From Polyangium sp. 15x6 (GTDB lineage Bacteria > Myxococcota_A > Polyangia > Polyangiales > Polyangiaceae), in NCBI RefSeq assembly GCF_029960785.1, contig NZ_JASBQE010000085.1, positions 1-54,240 on the forward strand: a stretch of 54,240 nt of DNA, given 5' to 3'. Within the stretch, counting starts at the first letter, position 1; each line of letters opens with the position of its first letter. The notes beneath the pieces are model-generated. The model had not been told where the DNA came from. It saw only the letters and a program-made list of their open reading frames with translations, and did not search any database. The position numbers and the translations under genes are program-made. Shown here one piece after another: positions 27,635 to 35,851 of the stretch.

Positions 27635-28369
27635 ATGACCCCGCACTCGAACTGGTTTCGCGCGGCCACCGCGGCCCTCCTCGGCCTCGCCTCGGCGGGC
27701 GCGTGCGGCGCGGCCATGCCCGAGGCCGATTCCACGAAGCAAACCGCCTCCACGTCCGAAGCGGACGAGCTCGCCCGCAAGCGCGCGGAAGGCGAGGGCG
27801 CCGATTCTCCGTCGAAATGCCCTCACGGCGCCCTCGAAGATCCGCACCGCGGGTTCGTCCGTTGCTTGCGCCCCGACGAGCGTGACGCCGGCTGGCTCCC
27901 GCCGCCCCCGCAACCCGAGCCGTCCTCCCCGGACGCCGGCACGGACGCGGCCCCGCCGCCCGAGACGACCCCGCCGCCGCCTCCGCCTCCGCCGCCTCCG
28001 CCGCCGCCTCCGGAGAAACCCGCGGAAAAACCCAAGCCCGGGCCTCCGCCCCTCGTCACGATCTCCGCGCCCAAATTCGAGGGCGGCGACGTGCCTCGCG
28101 CCGAGAAATTCATCAACTCGAACCTCGAAGGCATTGCCAAGTGCATCGCCGACAATGGCGGCCTCGAGGCGGCGAAGGGCTCGCTCAAGGTGACGTTCCT
28201 CGTCCGCGCGCGCGGACGCGCCGAGGGCGTCGAGATCGAGAGCAAGAAGGGCATCACCGAGGAGGCGGCGTCCTGCATCCGCTTGCTCCTCAAGAACCGC
28301 GCCGTCGGCGCCCCGAGCTCGGACCCCGTCGGCGTCACGGTCACCTTCTCGCTCGAACGACCTCGCTGA
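27635..28369 (+). CDS. Pro-rich lipoprotein with AgmX/TonB-like C-terminal domain
   Basis: 244 residues, ATG 27635. Signal peptide with a lipobox-like LASAGACG, a short charged segment with two Cys (KCPHG, VRCLRP), a polyproline linker (about 100-140, including 14 consecutive Pro) and a C-terminal domain of about 95 residues. That domain has a helix with Cys (INSNLEGIAKCIADNGG), strands LKVTFLVRARGRAEGVEIES, a second Cys helix (EEAASCIRLLLKNR) and a final VGVTVTFSLER strand. This matches the AgmX/TonB C-terminal pattern in which two Cys are usually paired. A periplasm-spanning role in an envelope complex is likely; AgmX homologues in Myxococcus relate to gliding, but this short protein lacks the other AgmX domains. 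Confidence 0.78.
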   Translation: MTPHSNWFRAATAALLGLASAGACGAAMPEADSTKQTASTSEADELARKRAEGEGADSPSKCPHGALEDPHRGFVRCLRPDERDAGWLPPPPQPEPSSPDAGTDAAPPPETTPPPPPPPPPPPPPPEKPAEKPKPGPPPLVTISAPKFEGGDVPRAEKFINSNLEGIAKCIADNGGLEAAKGSLKVTFLVRARGRAEGVEIESKKGITEEAASCIRLLLKNRAVGAPSSDPVGVTVTFSLERPR

Positions 28370-28387
28370 CGATCGTATCCTGCCGGC

Positions 28388-31198
28388 ATGGCACGGCAGC
28401 GCTTCCTCTCCTTGTCCTCGGGCACGGGCGCCCTGATCCTCGCCTTCCTCGGCGCGGGCGCGCGCCTCCCCGACGTCGGCCCGAGCTCGGCCCGCGTCGT
28501 CTCGCCCGGCTTCCCGCTCGACGCGCCCGCTTATGGTCCTTCCAAGGGAAAACAGACGACCCCCGCGGTCGCCTATGACGGAACGAACTGGCTCGTCGTG
28601 TGGGAAGACCAAGAGGGAGGCGGTTTTTCCTCGGGTCTGCGCGGCGTCCTCGTGGGCCCCTCGGGCGCGCCGCTCGATCCGCAGGGGTTCGAGATCGAGC
28701 CGTCCGTCGGGGTAAACCTCGCGCCCGTCGCGGCCTGGGACGGCGCGGCCTGGGTCGTCGCGTGGGAGAGCGGCGTCTCCGGCGACGATACGAGCTTCGA
28801 CATTCGCGCGCGTCGCTTCGGGCCGACCGGCGTCCCGCTCGGCGATTCGTTCATCCTCGGCGGCGCCGCCAATGCGCAGCGCGCCCCGGCGATGGCCGTC
28901 GGCAGCAGCCGTGTCCTCGTCGTCTGGGAGGATCTTCGCAATGGCACGTCGAACGACATCTTCGGCGCGCGCATCCTCTCGAACGGCGTCTTGCTCGACC
29001 CGCTCGGCCTTCCCATCGGCGCGGCCACGAACGAGCAGAGCCGCCCCTCGGTCGCCTGGGACGGCGCGAGCTTCGTCGTCGCCTGGCAGGACTATCGCAG
29101 CGGCACGAACCAGGACATTTACGCGACGCGTGTGACGCCCGCGGGCGTCGTCCTCGATTCCGCGGGCATTGCCGTCTCCACGGTCGCGGGCAGCCAGATG
29201 TACCCGTCCGTCGCCAGCAATGGCCAAAGCTCGCTCCTCGTCTGGCGTGATTACCGCAGCGGCAGCTCGTACGACATCTACGGCGCGCGCGTCGATCCGA
29301 ACGGCGTGGTCCTCGACGCCGCGGGCCTGCTCGTCTCGGCCGCGTCGGGCGCGCAGCGATACCCCCAGGTCGCCTGGGACGGCGTGAACTTCGTCGCCGT
29401 CTGGGAAGACATACGTCATGGCGGCGGCGTGTACGATCTTTATGCCACCCGCATCGATTCCCAGGGCACGGTCCTCGATCCGGCCGGGTTCGCCGTGATC
29501 AAAGGCGGCACGGACGACCTCTCCGTCGCGCTCGCCCCCGGCGCGACCCATACCCTCGCCGTCTGGGATGTCGATAGAGAGGATCGCGACATCGTCGGCG
29601 CGCGTATCAGCCAGGGAGGCACGGCCGTCGACGCGCCCCCGGCGCTCCTCTCCACGGCGCCGAACGAGGAGCGCGTCGGCGACGCGGCGTTCGACGGGAC
29701 GAACTGGTTCGTCGTCTGGGCGGATTCGCGAAATGGAGAGAGCGTCATTGCCGGCGTCCGCGTGAGCCCTGCGGGGACGGTCCTCGACGCCTCGGCGATC
29801 CTCGTCGCCACCGGCCAGGGCCCCGTCGCGGATCCGCGCGTCGCGTTCGACGGGAAAAACCACCTCGTGGTATGGACCGACCGGCGCACGACGCAAAACC
29901 AGTCGGACGTCTACGCGGCGCGCGTGACCCCAGGAGGCGCCGTCCTCGATCCCAACGGATTTCCCGTCGCCACGGGCACCTCGTCGCAGGAATCGCCCTC
30001 CGTCGCGTCCACGGGCAGCGCCTGGCTCGTCGCCTGGCTCGACGACCGCAATGGCCCCACGGCCTGGGACATCTATGGCGCGCGCGTCTCGCCTTTCGGC
30101 GCGGTGCAGGACCCGCAGGGCTTTCCGATCACGACCGCGCCGGGCTCCCAGTTCATCTCGGACATGGCTTCGAATGGCTCGATCTTCCTCGCCGTGGCCG
30201 CCGATCACCGCACCGACACGAAGGGCGACGTCTACGCCTTCCGGATCGACTCGAGCGGCGCGGTCCTCGACGGCGCGGGCATTCCCGTCGCGGTCGCGCC
30301 GAATGCGCAGACGAACCCCTCGGTCGGCTTCGACGGCAAGGATTTCCTCGTCGTCTGGTCGGACGACCGAGCGGCCACGGCCCCCGACATCCACGCCGCG
30401 CGGGTCACGGCCGCGGGCACCGTCCTCGATCCGGACAGCCTCGTGCTCGCGGCGACCCCGAGCGCCGAGCGCGCGCCTTCCGTGGCCTTCGACGGCGCGC
30501 GCCACATCGTCACGTATTCGATTGCCTCGGACGGCGCGAACGACATCGCGGGGCTCCGACTGCACACGGACGGCACGCCCGTGGACGTGATGCCTTTCGT
30601 GATCAGCGCGCAGCCGGCGGAGGAAAACCCTTCGATCGCTTGCGCGGGGCCGCCTGGAAGTGTGCTCGTCGCGTACGGGGCGCAGGACGACGGGACGGAT
30701 CGAATTCGCGTCCGGGCGAGCGTCGTGACGGACGATGGTAGCGGCGGAGCCGGCGGCGCAGGAGGCGGAAGCGGGGCCGGAGGCGGAAGCGGAGGCGCAG
30801 GCGGAAGCGGAGGCGCAGGCGGAAGCGGAGGCACAGGCGGCGTCGGCGGAAGTGGTGGCACAGGCGGCGGAAGTGGTGGCGCAGGCGGCGGAAGTGGTGG
30901 CGCAGGCGCAGGCGGAGCCGGTGGCGGAAGTGGCGGCGCAGGTGGCGCAGGCGGCATCGCTGGAAACGGCGGCGCAGGCGGCAGCGCCGGCGCGGGCGGC
31001 GAGGGCGGCTTTGGCGGAATGGGTGGTGGGGCTTCGTCGGGCGGCGGTGATCGGCCTTCGGGTCCGATCCTCGTCGATGACGGTTGTGGATGCCGGATGA
31101 CCGACGACGCATCGGGGACCTCGCCGGCCCTCCTCTCCCTCGCCGCGCTTTTTCTCCTGCGGAGACGCCGGTTCGAGCGTAAGCTCCGGTCCGCGTGA
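28388..31198 (+). CDS. Repeat-rich surface protein with MYXO-CTERM-like tail
   Basis: 936 residues, 18 bp after the preceding stop. A signal sequence (GTGALILAFLGAGARL) is followed by about 13 repeats of 50-55 residues with the core P-S-V-A-(W/F)-DG-x-(S/N)-F-(L/V)-V-(V/A)-W-x-D-x-R-x(4)-DIY-(G/A)-ARV-x-P-x-G-x-VLD, a beta-propeller-like pattern. Residues about 780-890 are an almost pure Gly/Ser/Ala linker (GGAGGGSGGAGGSGG style). The end has the MYXO-CTERM layout: a Cys pair (DGCGCRM), a hydrophobic helix (SPALLSLAALFLL) and a basic tail (RRRRFERK). It is probably exported, sorted to the cell surface and cleaved at the tail. The stop overlaps the next gene's GTG (GTGA). Confidence 0.85.
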   Translation: MARQRFLSLSSGTGALILAFLGAGARLPDVGPSSARVVSPGFPLDAPAYGPSKGKQTTPAVAYDGTNWLVVWEDQEGGGFSSGLRGVLVGPSGAPLDPQGFEIEPSVGVNLAPVAAWDGAAWVVAWESGVSGDDTSFDIRARRFGPTGVPLGDSFILGGAANAQRAPAMAVGSSRVLVVWEDLRNGTSNDIFGARILSNGVLLDPLGLPIGAATNEQSRPSVAWDGASFVVAWQDYRSGTNQDIYATRVTPAGVVLDSAGIAVSTVAGSQMYPSVASNGQSSLLVWRDYRSGSSYDIYGARVDPNGVVLDAAGLLVSAASGAQRYPQVAWDGVNFVAVWEDIRHGGGVYDLYATRIDSQGTVLDPAGFAVIKGGTDDLSVALAPGATHTLAVWDVDREDRDIVGARISQGGTAVDAPPALLSTAPNEERVGDAAFDGTNWFVVWADSRNGESVIAGVRVSPAGTVLDASAILVATGQGPVADPRVAFDGKNHLVVWTDRRTTQNQSDVYAARVTPGGAVLDPNGFPVATGTSSQESPSVASTGSAWLVAWLDDRNGPTAWDIYGARVSPFGAVQDPQGFPITTAPGSQFISDMASNGSIFLAVAADHRTDTKGDVYAFRIDSSGAVLDGAGIPVAVAPNAQTNPSVGFDGKDFLVVWSDDRAATAPDIHAARVTAAGTVLDPDSLVLAATPSAERAPSVAFDGARHIVTYSIASDGANDIAGLRLHTDGTPVDVMPFVISAQPAEENPSIACAGPPGSVLVAYGAQDDGTDRIRVRASVVTDDGSGGAGGAGGGSGAGGGSGGAGGSGGAGGSGGTGGVGGSGGTGGGSGGAGGGSGGAGAGGAGGGSGGAGGAGGIAGNGGAGGSAGAGGEGGFGGMGGGASSGGGDRPSGPILVDDGCGCRMTDDASGTSPALLSLAALFLLRRRRFERKLRSA

Positions 31199-31635
31199 CG
31201 ACGGCGGGGGATCCATCGGTGGGCAGGGAGCTACGTTTCGGCGCGCACAGGCTCGTGTTCGAGGAGCCTGACACGGTCCATATCGAGCTTTGCGGCGAGC
31301 TCGGCGACGAGCTCCAGCCGATGGTCGAGGCCCTCGAGGCCTGGTGCGTGGGCCGCCCCTACATACTCACGCTCGCCTCGGTCGCGCGCGTCACGACCTG
31401 GACCGCGGGCGCGCGGAAGGTCGCATTGTCTTCGCACCAGATTCGCCTCCCGCCGCGCGCCCTCGCCCTTTATGGGGGAGGTTTCGCCTTGCGCATGTCC
31501 GTCGAAATGCTGATGCGCGCGACCGCCGTACTCGGCGCCCGTGATCGGCACTTCTTCCACGGCCACGACGAGGCCGAGGCGCGCGCGTGGCTCACGGACA
31601 TGCGCCCGAAGCTCGCGGGCGCGGCGAAGGCATAA
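31195..31635 (+). CDS. STAS/SpoIIAA-like protein
   Basis: 146 residues; GTG at 31195 overlaps the preceding stop by 4 nt, implying coupled translation. The strand-helix order fits a STAS/SpoIIAA-like fold: RLVFEEPDTVHIELCGELGD, PMVEALEAWCVGRPYILTLA, then helix GARKVALSSHQIRLPP, a hydrophobic strand (ALALYGGGFALRMSVEML), and a C-terminal HGHDEAEARAWLTDMRPKL typical of the lipid-binding STAS/SpoIIAA-like group (EAEARAWL). Such proteins can act as anti-anti-sigma factors or small sensors, but no phosphorylatable Ser motif is obvious. Its coupling to a surface repeat protein is unexplained. Confidence 0.7.
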   Translation: MTTAGDPSVGRELRFGAHRLVFEEPDTVHIELCGELGDELQPMVEALEAWCVGRPYILTLASVARVTTWTAGARKVALSSHQIRLPPRALALYGGGFALRMSVEMLMRATAVLGARDRHFFHGHDEAEARAWLTDMRPKLAGAAKA

Positions 31636-31659
31636 CCGCGCCCGCGCGTCGTCACGCGA

Positions 31660-32646
31660 TTACCCCTCGTTCCGCGGCGCGAGCCAGCGCGCGAGCTCCT
31701 CCGGCGACCGATCGAGCACGACGTCCCCGACGCGCACCGCGCCGAGCTTGGCGAGCCGGTCGGCCAGGGTTTGTCGCTCCGGCGTGGTCAACGGGCGCCC
31801 GAGGCGCCGTTCGAACTGGTGCGCGAGAGTCTCGAGACGCCCCTGCAGGCGCCCAACCTTGCGTCCCTCTTTACGCCCTTCCTTACGGCCTTCTCTGAAG
31901 AACCAGTTTTGCACGACCAACCTCCCGGGCAGCGCAGAGACTACCACATCCCGTAGCCCTTTCACACGATGGTTTGTCTCCGCGAAGACGGTCATGGCGG
32001 CGCAGAGCTCCTCGAACTCCGTGGCTGAGCTTTGCGCGCGCAAAATCTCCACCACCTCCGCCAGTTTGTCCGCGTCCACATCACGCGTCAGGGGCGCGAA
32101 AATCAACCAGAACGGACTTCCTTGTTCGGTTGCTCGTCGCACGAGCTCAGCCACGGTCCGCTGGTAGACCGGCTCCACGCGGAAGGAGACCCCGGAAAAC
32201 GGCCGATCGTCCGGCGAGGTTCGGTACACGCCCTGCTCGGGCCAGGGTTCGTCGCGGCCAGCCAGGAGCACGAGCACGCTCTCGATGCGCGGCGGCCTCT
32301 CTTCAGGGGTCGTCCCGCGCCGCGCGCGCGCCTCGTCCCCCAGCGCGAGCGCCGTCAGGGTGTTGTATTCGAACATGCGCCACGACACGTCGCGCGTCAT
32401 GGCCCGCGCCCATTCCACGTGCAGCAGCCGTTTTCCCTCGGCCGCCTTCACGAGCAGCGCTCGATCGAGCCGCCGCTGTCGCGACGTCACCTGTGTTTCG
32501 ACCCATTCCACAGGCTCGATGGGCCCCTCGCAATCGAGCAACGCCCGCGCGACCGCGTGGGGCAGCTTCCGCGAGACGTGCCGGAGGATCAGATCGATGT
32601 CGTCCTCCGCCAAGGCTCGCCCCGCCCTTCGCTCGGTCGCTTGCAC
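31660..32646 (-). CDS. Rpn-family (PD-(D/E)XK) nuclease-like protein
   Basis: 328 residues, GTG start at 32646. Residues about 35-115 carry the Rpn-like core (IEPVEWVETQVTSRQRRLDR, LVKAAEGKRLLHVEWA), in which the Asp and the HVEW Glu/adjacent residues match PD-(D/E)XK spacing (D...E-x-hydrophobic). The middle is helical. The C-terminus has the family's charged repeat EGRKEGRKEGRKVGRLQGRL followed by a DUF4351-like helical tail (RRLGRPLTTPERQTLADRL, SPEELARWL). Rpn proteins are described as recombination-promoting nucleases and as phage-defence factors in some bacteria. Convergent with the STAS gene, 24 bp between stops. The upstream edge of the gene is only loosely defined. Confidence 0.78.
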   Translation of the reverse strand: MQATERRAGRALAEDDIDLILRHVSRKLPHAVARALLDCEGPIEPVEWVETQVTSRQRRLDRALLVKAAEGKRLLHVEWARAMTRDVSWRMFEYNTLTALALGDEARARRGTTPEERPPRIESVLVLLAGRDEPWPEQGVYRTSPDDRPFSGVSFRVEPVYQRTVAELVRRATEQGSPFWLIFAPLTRDVDADKLAEVVEILRAQSSATEFEELCAAMTVFAETNHRVKGLRDVVVSALPGRLVVQNWFFREGRKEGRKEGRKVGRLQGRLETLAHQFERRLGRPLTTPERQTLADRLAKLGAVRVGDVVLDRSPEELARWLAPRNEG

Positions 32647-32839
32647 GCGCGGGCCGAGAGCGATCCTCGTGCCAGCACAAAACCCCTGAAAACCCCCACG
32701 CTCTTCGGCCTCCTCGGGTGGCGCCGTCGTTTCCCGCCGGGCGCCCGCCGGCCCCTCCCGAGCGGCCCCTCGGCCCCGGCCGTGGCCTCTTCGCGAGCGT
32801 AGCCCGGGGCGGAACCGGTGCTAAGGTGCGCGCGCCGCC

Positions 32840-34459
32840 GTGTCCGACCCTCAACTCCTCCAGCGCGAGATCGCTCGCCGCAAGACCTTCGCCATCATCT
32901 CCCACCCCGACGCGGGCAAGACCACGCTCACCGAGAAGCTCCTGCTCTACGGCGGGGCCATCCAGCTCGCGGGCGCGGTCAAGGCCAAGCGCGCGCGCGC
33001 GCACGCCGTCAGCGACTACCTGGAGATGGAGCGCGAGCGCGGCATCTCCATCCAGTCGAGCGTCCTGCAGTTCCCTTACAAGGGCCGCCTGCTCTCGCTC
33101 GTCGACACCCCGGGCCACGCCGACTTCAGCGAGGACACCTACCGCGCGCTCATGGCCACCGACGCGGCCATCATGCTCCTCGACTCGGCCAAGGGCGTCG
33201 AGGCGCAGACGAAGAAGCTCTTCCGCGTCTGCAAGCTCCGCTCGATGCCCATCTTCAGCTTCGTCAACAAGATGGACCGGCCCGGCCGTGATCCGTTCGA
33301 GCTCATCGGCGAAGTCGAGGAGGTCCTCGGCATCGGCGTCTACCCGATCACCTGGCCCATCACCGTCCGTGGCCAGTTCAAGGGCGTCTACCACCGCATC
33401 CTCCGGCAGGTGTTTCTCTTTCAGCAAGTCGCCCACGGCGCCGAGATGGCGCCCATGCAGGCCCACGATCTCTACGCGCCCGATCTCGAGGAGGCCGTGG
33501 AAGAGGAGGGCGTCAAGCAGCTCCGCGAGGACGTCGAGCTCCTCGACGCGGCCGGCGACGCCCTCGACACGGGCAAGCTCGCGCGCGGCGAGGTCACGCC
33601 GATGTTCTTCGGCAGCGCATTGACGAATTTCGGCCTCCCGCAGCTCCTCGATTCCTTCGTGGAGATGATGCCGCAGCCGGCCCCTCGCGCGAGCGACAAG
33701 GGCGCGATCACCCCCGACGACGAGCGATTCACCGCGTTCGTCTTCAAGATCCAGGCGAACATGGATCGCGCCCACCGCGACCGTATTGCGTTCGTCCGTG
33801 TCTGCTCCGGCCGGTACGAGCGCGGCATGAAGGTCCGCCACGTCCGGCTCGATCGCGACATTCGCCTCACGAACCCCGTGCAATTCCTCGCCCAGGAGCG
33901 CACCGTCGTCGACGACGGGTTCGCGGGCGACATCATCGGCGTCTTCGATCCGGGCATCTTCCTCATCGGCGACACCCTCACGGACGGCGCGAACGTCAAA
34001 TACGCGCCGCTCCCGCAGTTCCCGCCCGAGCATTTCGGCCGCGTGGTGATGGTCGATCCGATGAAACGCAAGCAGCTCAAGAAGGGCCTCGAGCAGCTCG
34101 CGCAGGAGGGCAGCGTGCAGCTCTTCCGGCCGCCGGAGGGCCGCGAGGGCGAGTCCATTCTCGGCGCCGTCGGCGAGCTCCAGTTCGACGTCGTCAAGCA
34201 CCGCCTCCTCAACGAATACGGCGCGGACGTGCGGATCGAGCGCCTCTCGTGGAACATCGCGCGCTGGGTCGAGGGCGAGCCCGTGCCCCTCGCGGAGCTC
34301 GAATCGCAGCTCTACGGTTATGGCGCGCTCGACGTGCATGGCCAGCCCGTCGTCCTTTTCAAGGGCGACTGGCAGCTCGAGACCTGCGCGAAGGCCTTCC
34401 CGAAGACCCGCTTCGTCGAGCTCGGCGCGGGCGCGCTCAAATTGCCCACGGCGGACTGA
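32840..34459 (+). CDS. prfC: Peptide chain release factor 3
   Basis: 539 residues, GTG start. A translational GTPase that recycles RF1/RF2 from the ribosome after peptide release. Seen: G1 SHPDAGKTT (21-29), switch I region YLEMERERGISIQSS, G3 DTPGHADFSEDTYRAL, G4 NKMDRPGRDP, then the domain II/III motifs of RF3 rather than EF-G (TPMFFGSALTNFG, FTAFVFKIQANMD, RDRIAFVRVCSGRYERGMK, GAVGELQFDVVKHRL). Length and order match the bacterial family. Upstream is a 193-bp gap shared divergently with the Rpn gene. A small UUCG-capped hairpin lies 16 bp after the stop. Confidence 0.96.
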   Translation: MSDPQLLQREIARRKTFAIISHPDAGKTTLTEKLLLYGGAIQLAGAVKAKRARAHAVSDYLEMERERGISIQSSVLQFPYKGRLLSLVDTPGHADFSEDTYRALMATDAAIMLLDSAKGVEAQTKKLFRVCKLRSMPIFSFVNKMDRPGRDPFELIGEVEEVLGIGVYPITWPITVRGQFKGVYHRILRQVFLFQQVAHGAEMAPMQAHDLYAPDLEEAVEEEGVKQLREDVELLDAAGDALDTGKLARGEVTPMFFGSALTNFGLPQLLDSFVEMMPQPAPRASDKGAITPDDERFTAFVFKIQANMDRAHRDRIAFVRVCSGRYERGMKVRHVRLDRDIRLTNPVQFLAQERTVVDDGFAGDIIGVFDPGIFLIGDTLTDGANVKYAPLPQFPPEHFGRVVMVDPMKRKQLKKGLEQLAQEGSVQLFRPPEGREGESILGAVGELQFDVVKHRLLNEYGADVRIERLSWNIARWVEGEPVPLAELESQLYGYGALDVHGQPVVLFKGDWQLETCAKAFPKTRFVELGAGALKLPTAD

Positions 34460-34474
34460 GCGCGCACCCGAGGA

Positions 34475-34520
34475 CGCCCTTCGGGGCGCGACCGGCGCAT
34501 GATACAAGGGATCATGCGCC
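34475..34520 (+). promoter_or_regulatory. Two hairpins between prfC and the deacetylase gene, one over its start
   Basis: Hairpin A, 34475-34488: CGCCC-TTCG-GGGCG, a UUCG-capped stem without a T-run. Hairpin B, 34494-34520: perfect 10-bp arms GGCGCATGAT and ATCATGCGCC around the 7-nt loop ACAAGGG. Hairpin B places the AAGGG Shine-Dalgarno-like bases in the loop and both candidate ATGs (34499 and 34514) in the arms, so folding would occlude the start. Whether this is regulatory is unknown. Confidence 0.4.
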
Positions 34521-35848
34521 TTCGATCTCCCTCTTTCCTTCTCCTCACGGCACTCTCCCTCCTCGTGGCGCCGGCTTGCGGCCCGGACGCGGAACCGCCC
34601 CCGACCATTGCCCCCGTCCGACCGAACCCGCCGGCGCAGAACGACCCTGCGTTCACCGTGACCGGCGTCCCGCGCTACGTCCTCGCAGGCGATGGCCTCA
34701 CGGTGCCCACGAAGGCCTTTGTGATCGGCGTCAAGGCGCCCAAGGACGTCCTCGACATCGACGCCTGGATCGACGGCGCCGCGGAGCCGGTCCCTCTCGT
34801 CTTCAACGCCGACACCATCCAGTCGGAGGGCGAGGTCCCGACACTGGAGCTCCCGATCGGCAACCATTCCTTCATGCTCTCCGTGCGCGGCTCGAAGGAG
34901 GCCTTTTTTCGAGCCGAGTTCGTCAAGGGGCACGCCCTCTACATGGTCATCTCGACGGACTGGGATTTTTCGGATGTCGACGACCGCGTCCTCGACCACC
35001 ATACGGAACTCCACACGGCGCACCCCGAGCTCAAGATCACGCACCTCATCGGTCCGTACATCTTCACGGATCCTGCCGTTTCCCAGCAGCGCCGCGACGA
35101 CCTCGTGAGCTTCGCCCAGGGCATGCGCAGCACGTACGGCGACGAGATCGGCCTCCACATCCACCCGTATTGCAACTTCGTCGAGGCGGCGGGTGTGGCT
35201 TGTAAAACCGCGCCTTCCGTCGCCGATCCGGCCGGTGATCCCACCGGCTACACCGTGCGCCTCGGGGCCTACAGCCGCGAGGAATGGAAAACCCTCTTCG
35301 GCAAGGCCAACGAGATCTGGGAGCAGGTCGGCTTCGGCAAGCCCACCTCCTTCCGCGCCGGCGCGTGGACACTGGAGACGCACGTCGCGCAGGCCCTCGT
35401 CGACACGGGCTTTCGGGTCGACTCCTCCGCGAACAACTGGAAGCTCATGGACGAGTGGATCGGCTACGACATCTACGAGTTCAACAAGACGCAATGGGCG
35501 TCCATCGGCGACACGAGCCAGCCTTATCGTCCGACCGAGGACAGCATCGTCGCCGGCGGCAAGGGCCCCGAGCTCGGCCTCCTGGAGGTCCCGGACAACG
35601 GCTGCATGGTCGATTACTGGGCCGTCGAGGAAATGGAAAACATCTTCGACGCGAACTGGAGCGGCGGCGCGCTCGTCGCGCCCACGCAGGTCTCGACGGG
35701 CTTCCACCCCGCGACCACGCAGTATTACTCCCCGTACGAGTTCGATCGCCTCGACGCGTTCTTCACGTACGTCGACCAGTTCCTCGCCTCGAAGCACGAG
35801 GGCCCGGTCATTTACATCAACATGACCGACGCCACGAAGGTCTGGTGA
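34499..35848 (+). CDS. Polysaccharide deacetylase-like lipoprotein
   Basis: 449 residues from ATG 34499 (444 from ATG 34514, which is the better fit to a signal peptide). Lipobox LVAPAC. Residues about 40-140 form a beta-rich domain; from about 150 a NodB-like deacetylase domain follows: TDWDFSDVDD with the putative catalytic/metal Asp residues, LHIHPY giving the H-x-H metal ligands, and the third motif SFRAGAWTLE (R-x-G-x-W). Family members remove N- or O-acetyl groups from polysaccharides; the substrate here is unknown. The lipid anchor places it in the envelope. Convergent with the S37-type peptidase gene, only 3 bp between stops. Confidence 0.82.
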   Translation: MIQGIMRLRSPSFLLLTALSLLVAPACGPDAEPPPTIAPVRPNPPAQNDPAFTVTGVPRYVLAGDGLTVPTKAFVIGVKAPKDVLDIDAWIDGAAEPVPLVFNADTIQSEGEVPTLELPIGNHSFMLSVRGSKEAFFRAEFVKGHALYMVISTDWDFSDVDDRVLDHHTELHTAHPELKITHLIGPYIFTDPAVSQQRRDDLVSFAQGMRSTYGDEIGLHIHPYCNFVEAAGVACKTAPSVADPAGDPTGYTVRLGAYSREEWKTLFGKANEIWEQVGFGKPTSFRAGAWTLETHVAQALVDTGFRVDSSANNWKLMDEWIGYDIYEFNKTQWASIGDTSQPYRPTEDSIVAGGKGPELGLLEVPDNGCMVDYWAVEEMENIFDANWSGGALVAPTQVSTGFHPATTQYYSPYEFDRLDAFFTYVDQFLASKHEGPVIYINMTDATKVW

Positions 35849-35851
35849 ACA

